From an uncultured Actinomycetes bacterium (GTDB taxonomy: Bacteria; Actinomycetota; Actinomycetes; Nanopelagicales; Nanopelagicaceae), in assembly GCA_937860175.1 (NCBI GenBank), contig CALMBJ010000230.1, positions 1 to 5,744 on the forward strand: 5,744 nucleotides of DNA, given 5' to 3'. How positions within the stretch are numbered: position 1 is the first letter of the stretch; each line of letters opens with the position of its first letter. This document shows positions 1 to 5,700 of this stretch, piece after piece. The position numbers were made by a program, and so were the translations under genes. The notes beneath the pieces are model-generated. The model had not been told where the DNA came from, did not search any database, and saw only the letters and a program-made list of their open reading frames with translations.

Positions 1-1
1 C

Positions 2-865
2 CAAACCCGATCCTTTACAGGCGGCGGCACAGGTTCAGGATTTTTTATCGATAGTGATGGATTTATCTTGACCAACAACCACGTTATTAGTTCAGCTGCA
101 CAATCTGGTGGTCGAATCCAGGTCAAGCTCAACGACGGTCGAGTATTTAATGCAGAGGTTGTAGGCAGAGATGCATCATATGATCTAGCGGTTCTTAAGA
201 TTGCCGCCTCTGGTTTAAAGGCGTTGCAATTTGGCGATAGCGATCAAGTTGCTGTTGGAGACTCGGTAATTGCAATTGGATCTCCACTTGGTTTATCAGG
301 CACCGTGACCACCGGAATCATTAGCGCAAAGAACCGTCCAGTAACGGCCGGTGATTCTTCTAATGAGAGCTCTTTCATTAACGCTCTGCAAACCGATGCA
401 GCTATCAATCCCGGAAACTCTGGAGGACCACTTGTTGATTCAACAGGTGCTGTCATCGGAGTTAATTCAGCGATTGCATCTTTAGGCTCTGATCTACGAA
501 CAGGCTCTATTGGTTTGGGTTTTGCGATTCCGATTAATCAAGCACGCAAGACCGCAGATCAACTTATTAAAACTGGAGTTGCAACTTATCCAGTAATTGG
601 AATTTCACTAGATATGAATTACCCCGGCGTTGGTGCACAAGTTGCCACCACCGGCAGAGGGGTACTCCCAGGAAGTCCAGCTGAAAAAGCGGGATTGCGA
701 AATGGTGACCTTGTTACTGCGCTCAATGGGAAAGCGATTAATGGCCCTGAGGAGTTAATTGTGGCTGTTAGATCTATGAATGTGGGTGATGTCGTCAGAC
801 TCACATACATGCGAGATGGCAAGGAAAATACAGTCTCTCTCACACTCACCGCGGCCAAGAAGTAA
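2..865 (+). CDS. htrA: HtrA/DegP-family trypsin-like serine protease with C-terminal PDZ domain (5' partial)
   Basis: The gene is open from the first bases of the window to a TAA, giving 287 visible residues with the N-terminus cut off by the contig edge. HtrA proteases are envelope quality-control enzymes that degrade or refold damaged exported proteins. The complete catalytic triad is visible. His27 lies in the motif LTNNHV, preceded by the typical GTGSGFFID strand. Asp61 lies in SYDLAVLKI, and Ser140 lies in GNSGGPL. The segment IGLGFAIPI ends the protease domain. A single PDZ domain follows from about residue 196 (YPVIGI) to the end, with the motif GSPAEKAGLRNGDLV. The missing part should contain the cytoplasmic or signal-anchor region, a transmembrane helix and the first protease strands. 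An internal TTG at 68-70 is not a real start, because homologous sequence continues upstream of it. tatB follows after 18 nt. In Mycobacterium the equivalent htrA lies downstream of sigE and rseA, which suggests an envelope-stress context. The family assignment is very secure; the exact orthologue is inferred from synteny. Confidence 0.95.
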   Translation, partial: QTRSFTGGGTGSGFFIDSDGFILTNNHVISSAAQSGGRIQVKLNDGRVFNAEVVGRDASYDLAVLKIAASGLKALQFGDSDQVAVGDSVIAIGSPLGLSGTVTTGIISAKNRPVTAGDSSNESSFINALQTDAAINPGNSGGPLVDSTGAVIGVNSAIASLGSDLRTGSIGLGFAIPINQARKTADQLIKTGVATYPVIGISLDMNYPGVGAQVATTGRGVLPGSPAEKAGLRNGDLVTALNGKAINGPEELIVAVRSMNVGDVVRLTYMRDGKENTVSLTLTAAKK

Positions 866-871
866 TTGGCG

Positions 872-877
872 TAGGCT
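872..877 (+). promoter_or_regulatory. Candidate -10 element (TAGGCT) for a leaderless tatB transcript
   Basis: In the 18-nt gap between htrA and tatB there is no recognisable Shine-Dalgarno sequence. Instead TAGGCT, a match to the actinobacterial -10 consensus TANNNT, ends exactly 6 nt before the ATG at 884. It would occupy -12 to -7 if transcription began at the A of the ATG. That is the usual geometry of leaderless promoters in Actinobacteria. I see no clear -35. tatB and mrp could therefore have their own promoter in addition to read-through from htrA. This is inference from spacing only; the motif is short and could occur by chance. Confidence 0.4.
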
Positions 878-883
878 AAAGCA

Positions 884-1192
884 ATGTTCTTTGATCTTGG
901 TGCGGGTGAACTCTTGGGCCTTGCAATTCTTGCAATGCTTCTTGTCGGCCCAGAACGTTTACCAAAGATCGCAGTTGAGGCAGCCCAATGGGTAAAGAAG
1001 GCACGTGGCTTGGCAACAAAGGCAACCTCTGAGCTTCGTGAAAATCTAGGACCTGGATTTGAAGATCTACAACCTAAAGATCTCAACCCAAAAACCTTTG
1101 TTAAGAAGCAGTTATCAGATCTTTTGGATGAAGAAACACCTAAGCCAAAAGTTAAGCGTCCAGCTGCCATGATTGATCCAGATTTACTATGA
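884..1192 (+). CDS. tatB: Sec-independent protein translocase subunit TatB
   Basis: This encodes a 102-residue TatB, the twin-arginine translocase subunit that works with TatC to recognise twin-arginine signal peptides on folded cargo at the cytoplasmic membrane. The N-terminus is diagnostic. A short periplasmic start (MFFDLGAGELL, with the conserved membrane glutamate at residue 9) leads into one transmembrane helix at about residues 5-21. The TatB hinge GPERLP follows at 22-27. An amphipathic helix rich in Ala, Lys and Val covers about 28-55, and the tail is charged, Pro-rich and probably disordered. The GPERLP hinge and the length favour TatB over TatA, whose hinge is usually FG-x-x-x-LP. 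tatA and tatC are not in the window. The start is fixed by the motif position. The stop TGA overlaps the mrp start as ATGA, so translation of the two is probably coupled. The placement downstream of htrA matches the mycobacterial order. Confidence 0.93.
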   Translation: MFFDLGAGELLGLAILAMLLVGPERLPKIAVEAAQWVKKARGLATKATSELRENLGPGFEDLQPKDLNPKTFVKKQLSDLLDEETPKPKVKRPAAMIDPDLL

Positions 1193-2310
1193 CACTGATT
1201 GAATTAGTAACAGATGCGCTATCAAAGGTAAATGATCCAGAGCTGCGTCATCCCATCACAGAACTTGGAATGATTGAAGATCTAACTGAAAGTAATGGCG
1301 CAGTTTCTCTCAAAGTACTTCTGACTATTGCAGCATGTCCTATGCAGGATCGCCTGCGCACAGATATCTCCACTGCGGTCACTTCTGTTGAAGGCGTAAA
1401 GAGTGTCGATCTTGTATTCGGAGTCATGAATGAGGATCAACGTAACTTTGTAAAAAAGGTTGTCCGAGGCGGGCGGGAGAAATTCATTCCCTTTGCACAA
1501 CCTGACTCGCTTACACGTGTAATTGGCATCGCTTCCGGTAAAGGTGGAGTTGGTAAATCATCAGTTACTGCAAACCTTGCAGTTGCGATTGCAAAAAATG
1601 GTTTGAGTGTTGGAATCTTGGATGCAGATGTTTACGGCCATTCAATTCCACGATTAATGGGCCTGATGGGACAGCGACCAACAGCGATTGATCAGATGTT
1701 TATTCCGCTCGAGTCATACGGGGTAAAGACGGTCTCTATGGAGATGTTCAAGCCTGAACGCTCAGATCCTGTCGCCTACAGAGGTCCGCTGCTGCATAGA
1801 GTCTTGGAACAGTTGCTATCTGATGCTTATTGGGGAGATCTTGATGTTTTGCTCATCGATTTGCCTCCAGGAACTGGTGATTTAGCTATTTCATTGGGTC
1901 AATTGATTCCAACTTCAGAGATTGTTGTTGTGACAACTCCACAGGTTGCAGCCGCCGAGGTTGCAGAACGAGCTGGTCGTATTGCTCATCAAATTCATCA
2001 GCATGTTATTGGTGTTATTGAAAACATGTCTGCATTTCCTTGCCCAACTTGTAGCGAGACAATTTCACTCTTTGGCGAAGGCGGTGGAGAAGAAACTTCT
2101 CGCAGACTCTCACAACTTGTTGGAATCGATGTTCCACTTCTTGGAAAGATTCCATTTAGCCCGGCGTTGCGCACTGGTGGAGATGATGGTTTACCGATTG
2201 TTGATGCCGATCCAACTGCACCTTCAGCTGTAGCTATCGCTGAGATTGCAGAGAAGTTGATGAAGCGAAGTAAATCTTTACTCGGAGTCCGATTGGGTGT
2301 CTCGACGTAA
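1189..2310 (+). CDS. mrp: Mrp/NBP35-family iron-sulfur cluster carrier P-loop ATPase
   Basis: This is a full-length 373-residue Mrp (ApbC-like) protein, a cytosolic ATPase that binds and hands over Fe-S clusters to apoproteins. Residues about 1-85 are the MIP18/DUF59 domain, with DPELRHPITELGM and the conserved Cys50 in ACPMQD. Residues about 108-360 are the ParA/MinD-like deviant P-loop domain. The Walker A motif GKGGVGKS is at 117-124, with the signature lysine at 118. The segment GILDADVYGHSIP starts at 142, and LLIDLPPGTGD starts at 221. The bridging cluster-binding pair is CPTC at 285-288, followed by the typical LFGEGGG. All expected elements are present, so it should be functional. It starts at an ATGA overlap with tatB and has no Shine-Dalgarno of its own, which points to translational coupling. 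The last 33 nt overlap the 3' end of the convergent DUF1003 gene. They encode the poorly conserved tail SLLGVRLGVST, which may be specific to this lineage. Confidence 0.95.
   Translation: MTLIELVTDALSKVNDPELRHPITELGMIEDLTESNGAVSLKVLLTIAACPMQDRLRTDISTAVTSVEGVKSVDLVFGVMNEDQRNFVKKVVRGGREKFIPFAQPDSLTRVIGIASGKGGVGKSSVTANLAVAIAKNGLSVGILDADVYGHSIPRLMGLMGQRPTAIDQMFIPLESYGVKTVSMEMFKPERSDPVAYRGPLLHRVLEQLLSDAYWGDLDVLLIDLPPGTGDLAISLGQLIPTSEIVVVTTPQVAAAEVAERAGRIAHQIHQHVIGVIENMSAFPCPTCSETISLFGEGGGEETSRRLSQLVGIDVPLLGKIPFSPALRTGGDDGLPIVDADPTAPSAVAIAEIAEKLMKRSKSLLGVRLGVST
2278..2310. other. Tail-to-tail overlap of mrp and DUF1003 coding regions
   Basis: mrp (+) ends with TAA at 2308-2310. The DUF1003 gene (-) ends with TAA, read from 2280 to 2278, so 33 bp code on both strands. 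There is no room for a conventional intergenic terminator, and I saw no GC-rich hairpin plus T-run here. Convergent transcripts must therefore overlap or terminate inside the opposing gene. Confidence 0.9.
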
Positions 2311-2775
2311 CTCTTTAGCTAGTTCATCAACAAGATCAGCAAGTTCACTACGCACAAAGTCACGTGTAGCTACTTCACCCAGAGAGTTTCGAAGTGCAGC
2401 AAGTTCTCGCGTCAAGTACTCAGTATCTGCGATAGATCTTTCATTTTGCGCGCGATCCTCATTAAGTGCAATACGGTCACGATCTGCTTGACGATTTTGT
2501 GCAAGAAGAATCAACGGGGCTGCATAGGAAGCTTGCATCGAAAGAATCAACGTCAAAAAAATGAATGGGTAATCATCAAAACGAAGATTGATAGGGGCTG
2601 CAAAGTTCCAGATAATCCAAAATGCAATAAAGATTGTCATGTACACAAGGAAGCGCGCGGTTCCTAAGAATCGAGCAAAGCGTTCAGACATGCGACCAAA
2701 TGCTTCAGGGTCATAATTAGGACGGATCGAGCGGCGGGTCTCGCGAGGTGTATCTAAGCCATAGTTACGTGCCAT
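2278..2775 (-). CDS. DUF1003 family membrane protein
   Basis: This encodes a 165-residue protein that matches the DUF1003 pattern, a family of uncharacterised small inner-membrane proteins found in many bacteria. A basic N-terminus (residues 1-40, many Arg) precedes two transmembrane helices at about 41-60 and 70-92. Between them is the family motif DDYPFIFL at 67-74. Directly after helix 2 comes the hallmark APLILLAQNRQADRDR at 86-101. Residues about 100-158 are highly charged and heptad-like, probably a cytoplasmic coiled coil. The ATG at 2773-2775 is supported by a strong Shine-Dalgarno (AAGGGGG) 7 nt upstream. The gene lies 12 nt downstream of the MgtE-N/CBS gene, and the two are almost certainly co-transcribed. 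That pairing is common in Actinobacteria and suggests a shared role, possibly ion or Mg2+ related, but no biochemical function is established and I infer none firmly. Confidence 0.9.
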   Translation of the reverse strand: MARNYGLDTPRETRRSIRPNYDPEAFGRMSERFARFLGTARFLVYMTIFIAFWIIWNFAAPINLRFDDYPFIFLTLILSMQASYAAPLILLAQNRQADRDRIALNEDRAQNERSIADTEYLTRELAALRNSLGEVATRDFVRSELADLVDELAKELRRDTQSDSE

Positions 2776-2782
2776 CTTTTAA

Positions 2783-2789
2783 CCCCCTT
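2783..2789 (-). promoter_or_regulatory. Strong Shine-Dalgarno for the DUF1003 gene, overlapping the upstream stop codon
   Basis: On the minus strand the sequence AAGGGGG sits 7 nt before the DUF1003 ATG. Its first two bases are the last two of the TAA stop of the MgtE-N/CBS gene (2788-2790). Terminating ribosomes on the upstream gene would cover the initiation site of the next one, which favours coupled translation. It is the clearest ribosome binding site in the window and fixes the start at 2775. Confidence 0.8.
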
Positions 2790-4065
2790 AAATGCTTTCC
2801 GGTTCAAATGAAACTGGTGACTTTTCACGGTGAGCATGGCGCCAATTTTCAGGCAATAGGTGATCGAGTACATCGTCAACTGTTACTGCCCCTAATAAAC
2901 GCTCATTGGCATCAACAACCGGCAAGGAAAGCATGTTGTAACTAGCTAGATGTGAGGAAACCTCATGCAGCGTTGCATCGGGATTTGTCGCCTTTGAATC
3001 TGTATCCACAATTGAGCCAAGCAAAGTTGAAGGTGGTTCGCGTAGCAAACGTTGATAGTGAACAACACCGATAAAACGACCGGTTGGAGTTTCTACAGGT
3101 TGGCGGCAGATGTAAATCTGTGAAGCAAGTGCCGGAGATATTTCTTTTTGACGAACAGCAGCAAGTGCATCGGCAACTGTGGAGTCTGCGGTTAGCACGA
3201 TTGGTTCAGTTGTCATCATTCCGCCCGCTGAGTAATCTTCATAAGTCATTAACCGCAAAACATCTTCCGCATCCTCTGGCTCCATCAGCTGCAAAAGAGC
3301 GTTTGCGCGCTCTTCGCCAACTTCACGCAATAGGTCAGCGGCATCATCTGGATCCATCTCACCCAGGACATCAGCTGCGCGTTCGCCCTCAAGTTCTGCA
3401 AGTAGTGCAACGCGGTTTTGCTCATCCATCTCTTCAAGTACATCTGCAAGTCGCTCATCTTCAAGTGCACTAGCAACTTCAATACGGCGCTTTGGGGCAA
3501 GATCCTGTAGAACCGCAGCAAGGTCTGCAGCACGTAGATTGGCTAAGGTTGAAAGTAGGTTAGCGACACCTTGATTTTGCTCTGTGTTTGCAAAACCAAC
3601 AACCTCTTCCCACGCAACAGTTGATGTTGCACCTTTGCGACGTAGGCCGCGGCCCTTGCGCATGATGTGCACCTTGGCAATTAGCCAATCACCATTTCGA
3701 TTTTGCTCCATACCCATATCTTCAACAACAACCTCTTCAGAGGTTTCCAACAAAGTAATGGAACGGTCAAGCATCTCACCTAAAACTAAAACCTCACCAG
3801 GACGGGTATCGAAGCGACGCATGTTCAACAGACCCGTAATGACAACGGCGCCGCTTTCAATTGAAGTAACCCGTGTGATCGGAACAAATACACGACGACG
3901 CAAAGGCACTTCAACAACTAAACCTAGAATTCGAGGCTGCTGATTATTTGAACGCAGGGTCGCAACAGCATCTCGCACCTTTCCGACAGGGTCACCATTA
4001 GGGTCAAAGACCGCGGTGCCTGCAAGACGGGCAAGAAATACTCGGTTTAAGAGATTGCCGCTCAT
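2788..4065 (-). CDS. MgtE-N and CBS-domain protein with PRC-barrel-like N-terminus, no transport domain
   Basis: With the start at 4065 (MSGNLLNRVFLARLAG) this is a 425-residue protein predicted to be soluble. Residues about 8-100 resemble a PRC-barrel-like fold (FLARLAGTAVFD, then RRRVFVPITRVTSI), and a second related segment covers about 103-158. Residues about 169-278 are the MgtE intracellular N domain, made of short acidic helical repeats (ADVLEEMDEQNR, ADVLGEMDPDDAADLL, PEDAEDVLRLM). The MgtE signature YSAGGMMT follows at about 278-285. Two CBS domains cover about 284-341 and 350-406. In true MgtE Mg2+ channels these N and CBS domains are the Mg2+ sensor of a membrane pore. Here the pore domain is absent and the protein ends 19 residues after CBS2, so it may sense Mg2+ or nucleotides and act on a partner. 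An upstream in-frame ATG at 4167 would add 34 residues with no family similarity and would run through the start of the divergent gene; I reject it. The gene is in an operon with DUF1003 downstream. Confidence 0.9.
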   Translation of the reverse strand: MSGNLLNRVFLARLAGTAVFDPNGDPVGKVRDAVATLRSNNQQPRILGLVVEVPLRRRVFVPITRVTSIESGAVVITGLLNMRRFDTRPGEVLVLGEMLDRSITLLETSEEVVVEDMGMEQNRNGDWLIAKVHIMRKGRGLRRKGATSTVAWEEVVGFANTEQNQGVANLLSTLANLRAADLAAVLQDLAPKRRIEVASALEDERLADVLEEMDEQNRVALLAELEGERAADVLGEMDPDDAADLLREVGEERANALLQLMEPEDAEDVLRLMTYEDYSAGGMMTTEPIVLTADSTVADALAAVRQKEISPALASQIYICRQPVETPTGRFIGVVHYQRLLREPPSTLLGSIVDTDSKATNPDATLHEVSSHLASYNMLSLPVVDANERLLGAVTVDDVLDHLLPENWRHAHREKSPVSFEPESI

Positions 4066-4071
4066 AGGTAG

Positions 4072-4077
4072 AGGGTA
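4072..4077 (-). promoter_or_regulatory. Candidate -10 element (TACCCT) for leaderless MgtE-N/CBS transcript
   Basis: Read on the minus strand, TACCCT fits TANNNT and is followed by exactly 6 nt (CTACCT) before the ATG at 4065. It would sit at -12 to -7 if the transcript starts at the A of the ATG. No Shine-Dalgarno lies at normal spacing; the only purine run (GAGAAAGG) is about 12 nt from the start. I see no convincing -35. The motif supports the start at 4065 over the longer alternative. This is inference from spacing. Confidence 0.45.
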
Positions 4078-4081
4078 CCTT
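4076..4081 (+). promoter_or_regulatory. Candidate -10 element (TACCTT) for leaderless EamA-gene transcript
   Basis: TACCTT fits TANNNT and is followed by exactly 6 nt (TCTCTC) before the ATG at 4088, again at -12 to -7. It shares the central TA (4076-4077) of the palindrome GGTACC (4074-4079) with the opposing -10 candidate, so the two promoters would be fused back to back. A purine run GAGGG lies 12 nt before the ATG, too far for a good Shine-Dalgarno. A weak -35-like TTGCCG is at 4055-4060, with a short 15-nt spacer. This is inference from spacing. Confidence 0.45.
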
Positions 4082-4087
4082 TCTCTC

Positions 4088-4981
4088 ATGACTTCAGGTG
4101 AACGCATTAATGACCATACTGCAATACCTGCCAAGCCTGATCTGATTCGTTTAGGCGTAGGAATCATCGGAATTGGTACATCTGGACCACTGATTGCAAT
4201 GAGTGCAATGCCTGTACTGACCTTAATCTTCTGGAGAAATCTTGGTGGCTCACTAATTACGCTGCCCTTTGCGCTGCGTCATTCACGTGATCGCGCGGGA
4301 ATGAAGTGGGCAGCAATTGCAGGAGTATTGCTTGCACTTCACTTTATTGGATTCTTTTTAGCAATGCGTATGACAACAGTTGCAGCCGGAACAGCTTTGG
4401 TTGCACTACAACCAATCTTTGCAGCCCTTTTTGTAAAGTTCTCTGGCGGACATATTCCATCTAAAGCCTGGCTCGGAATGATTGTTAGTTTTGTTGGTGT
4501 TGTTTTGGTTTCAGGTGTTGATCTGACTATCTCTTACAAAGCGTTTTTGGGTGATATCGCCGCTTTGATTTCAGCTGCCCTCGCTGCGGCTTACATGATC
4601 GCTGGATCCAAGGCGCAACGCACATTAGAAACTAGCACTTACACAACGGTTTGCTACTTTGTCTGTTCAATCACCGCACTGCCGATGGCGCTGATTGCAG
4701 GAAATGAATTATTTGCCTTTGAGCAAAAAGAGTGGCTCATACTGCTAGGGCTAATCCTTGGTGCTCAGTTGTTAGGTCACACGATGTTTAACTCTGCGCT
4801 CAAGCGCGTTTCACCCGCCATTGTTTCGCTGATTGTATTTTTTGAGGTACCAGTAAGTGCGGTGCTTGCCGCATGGTGGCTAGATCAAACCCCACCACTA
4901 GGGATCATTCCCGGAATCGCATTGATACTTGTGGGATGCGTCTTAGTGGTTACTAGAACTCGTGGTGCGGTTAATGATTGA
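4088..4981 (+). CDS. EamA/DMT-superfamily transporter
   Basis: This encodes a 297-residue polytopic membrane protein of the drug/metabolite transporter superfamily, close to the usual length of about 300. About ten hydrophobic helices can be seen, arranged as two five-helix EamA repeats. The first repeat covers about residues 19-140 and has the typical late segment ALQPIFAALFVKF. The second covers about 152-290 and has the matching segment SLIVFFEVPVSAVLAAWWL at 247-255 and onward, with the family's Glu253-x-Pro255. The substrate cannot be told from sequence; DMT members export amino acids, metabolites or drugs, or import nucleotide precursors. The ATG at 4088 is chosen because upstream in-frame codons back to 4016 lie inside the divergent gene, are basic and unlike the family, and would remove the intergenic region. 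The stop TGA (4979-4981) overlaps the start of the PHP-domain gene, so the two are likely translationally coupled, although no shared pathway is obvious. Confidence 0.92.
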   Translation: MTSGERINDHTAIPAKPDLIRLGVGIIGIGTSGPLIAMSAMPVLTLIFWRNLGGSLITLPFALRHSRDRAGMKWAAIAGVLLALHFIGFFLAMRMTTVAAGTALVALQPIFAALFVKFSGGHIPSKAWLGMIVSFVGVVLVSGVDLTISYKAFLGDIAALISAALAAAYMIAGSKAQRTLETSTYTTVCYFVCSITALPMALIAGNELFAFEQKEWLILLGLILGAQLLGHTMFNSALKRVSPAIVSLIVFFEVPVSAVLAAWWLDQTPPLGIIPGIALILVGCVLVVTRTRGAVND

Positions 4982-5700
4982 TCTACACACCTGTCTCTTA
5001 TACACATCTCCGAGCCCACACCCATACCAACTGTAGCGATGGAACAGATTCGCCCCGCGAGTTAGTTAACAAAGCGATTGTTCAGGGTTTAGAGGTTTTG
5101 GGTATTTCAGATCACGACACCACTTCAAGTTGGAAAGAGGCCACCGAATCACTTCGAGGCTCACTCAAGTTAGCGTTGGGCTCTGAGATTTCCTGCCTAA
5201 CTTCAGATGGCATCAGTGTGCACATGTTGGGTTTGCTTTTTGATCCGCAGCACCAAGAGATGCAGCAAGTCCTGGAGGAAACCCGCGATGGCAGGCTGCC
5301 TCGAATGCGGAAAATGATTGAAAAAATGAGAGCAGAAGGCATGGATATCTCAATAGAAGATGTTGAACAAGCTATGCCTAAAGGTGCAACTATGGGTAGA
5401 CCACACCTTGCCGACGCCTTAGTTGCCAAGAAGATTGTGAAATCACGTGATGAGGCTTTTGTGGATTTACTGCACAACGAATCTCGTTTTTATGTTTCGC
5501 ATGCTGCTCCAACGCCTGTCGAGGCGATCAAACTAATTCGTAGAGCTGGGGGAGTGGCAGTAATTGCCCATCCATTTGCATCACATCGCGGTCAGATCCT
5601 TAAGGCTGAAGATTTTTCTGATTTAGTAGCTGCAGGTTTAAATGGCATAGAAGTTGATCATCGTGACCAAAACCCAGATGAAAGAGCGATGTTAAGGACC
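4974..5700 (+). CDS. PHP-domain phosphoesterase (TrpH/YciV-like), 3' partial, interrupted by adapter artefact
   Basis: The ATG at 4974 overlaps the EamA stop. As assembled, the frame breaks after MIDLHT and stops at a TAG within 21 codons. Deleting 31 nt (4992-5022) restores one continuous frame of 232 residues. It begins MIDLHTHTNCSDGTDSP, the PHP metal-binding motif with His5, His7 and Asp12. Further PHP features follow: SDHDT (Asp36, His37), GSEIS (Glu61), SVHMLG (His73), GRPHLADALV at 131-140, VIAHPFASHRG (His189) and GIEVDHRD at 214-221. These match the TrpH/YciV (RNase AM-type) branch, whose members hydrolyse 3',5'-nucleotide phosphates or RNA 5' ends with divalent metals. Usual length is about 285 residues, so roughly 50 C-terminal residues, including the last metal-binding Asp-x-His, lie beyond the contig end. 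The family is secure and the precise substrate is not. The interruption is a sequencing-library artefact, not a pseudogene. Confidence 0.88.
4991..5019 (+). other. Internal Nextera transposase adapter fragment (assembly contamination)
   Basis: These 29 bases begin with the complete 19-bp Tn5 mosaic end (CTGTCTCTTATACACATCT) and continue with CCGAGCCCAC, the first ten bases of the Illumina Nextera read-2 (i7-side) arm. They are identical to the first 29 bases of the adapter at the contig end. The insert sits in the PHP gene and is flanked by a 6-bp direct repeat CACACC (4986-4991 and 5017-5022). The natural genome sequence is recovered by removing 31 nt. It is synthetic DNA, not a biological insertion. 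Confidence 0.97.

Noticed and set aside
68..70. TTG at 68 as the true start of a short HtrA protein
   Set aside because: The conserved segment GTGSGFFIDSDGFI lies immediately upstream in the same frame, so the gene is simply cut by the window edge.
619..1170. 183-codon open frame on the minus strand across the end of htrA and tatB
   Set aside because: It is antisense to two well-recognised genes, has no recognisable domain or start signal, and its composition is that expected of a shadow frame.
3284..3500. Acidic repetitive stretch in the MgtE-N region as a tandem DNA repeat
   Set aside because: The similarity is at protein level (helical A-D-V-L-x-E-M-D type repeats of the MgtE N domain); the DNA copies are diverged and not a nucleotide repeat array.
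4016..4087. 24-residue N-terminal extension of the EamA protein (ATG at 4016)
   Set aside because: It is very basic, antisense to the conserved start of the MgtE-N/CBS gene, and unnecessary for the ten-helix fold; ATG 4088 fits length and context.
4066..4167. 34-residue N-terminal extension of the MgtE-N/CBS protein (ATG at 4167)
   Set aside because: The extension is antisense to the EamA gene N-terminus and shows no family similarity. It lies upstream of the start supported by homology (MSGNLLNRVFLARLAG) and by the -10 spacing.
4991..5019. Tn5-like mosaic end as evidence of a real transposon or IS inserted in the PHP gene
   Set aside because: The mosaic end is followed by the synthetic Nextera read-2 arm. 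There is no transposase or second inverted end, and no 9-bp target duplication. The same sequence caps the contig with a sample index.
4974..5037. Short 20-codon peptide starting MIDLHT and ending at TAG, as a small gene or leader peptide
   Set aside because: All but its first six codons are adapter sequence plus a frameshifted part of the PHP gene; it does not exist in the organism.
5112..5477. 121-codon open frame on the minus strand inside the PHP gene
   Set aside because: The plus strand here encodes a continuous PHP domain with all expected motifs; the minus frame has no recognisable features.
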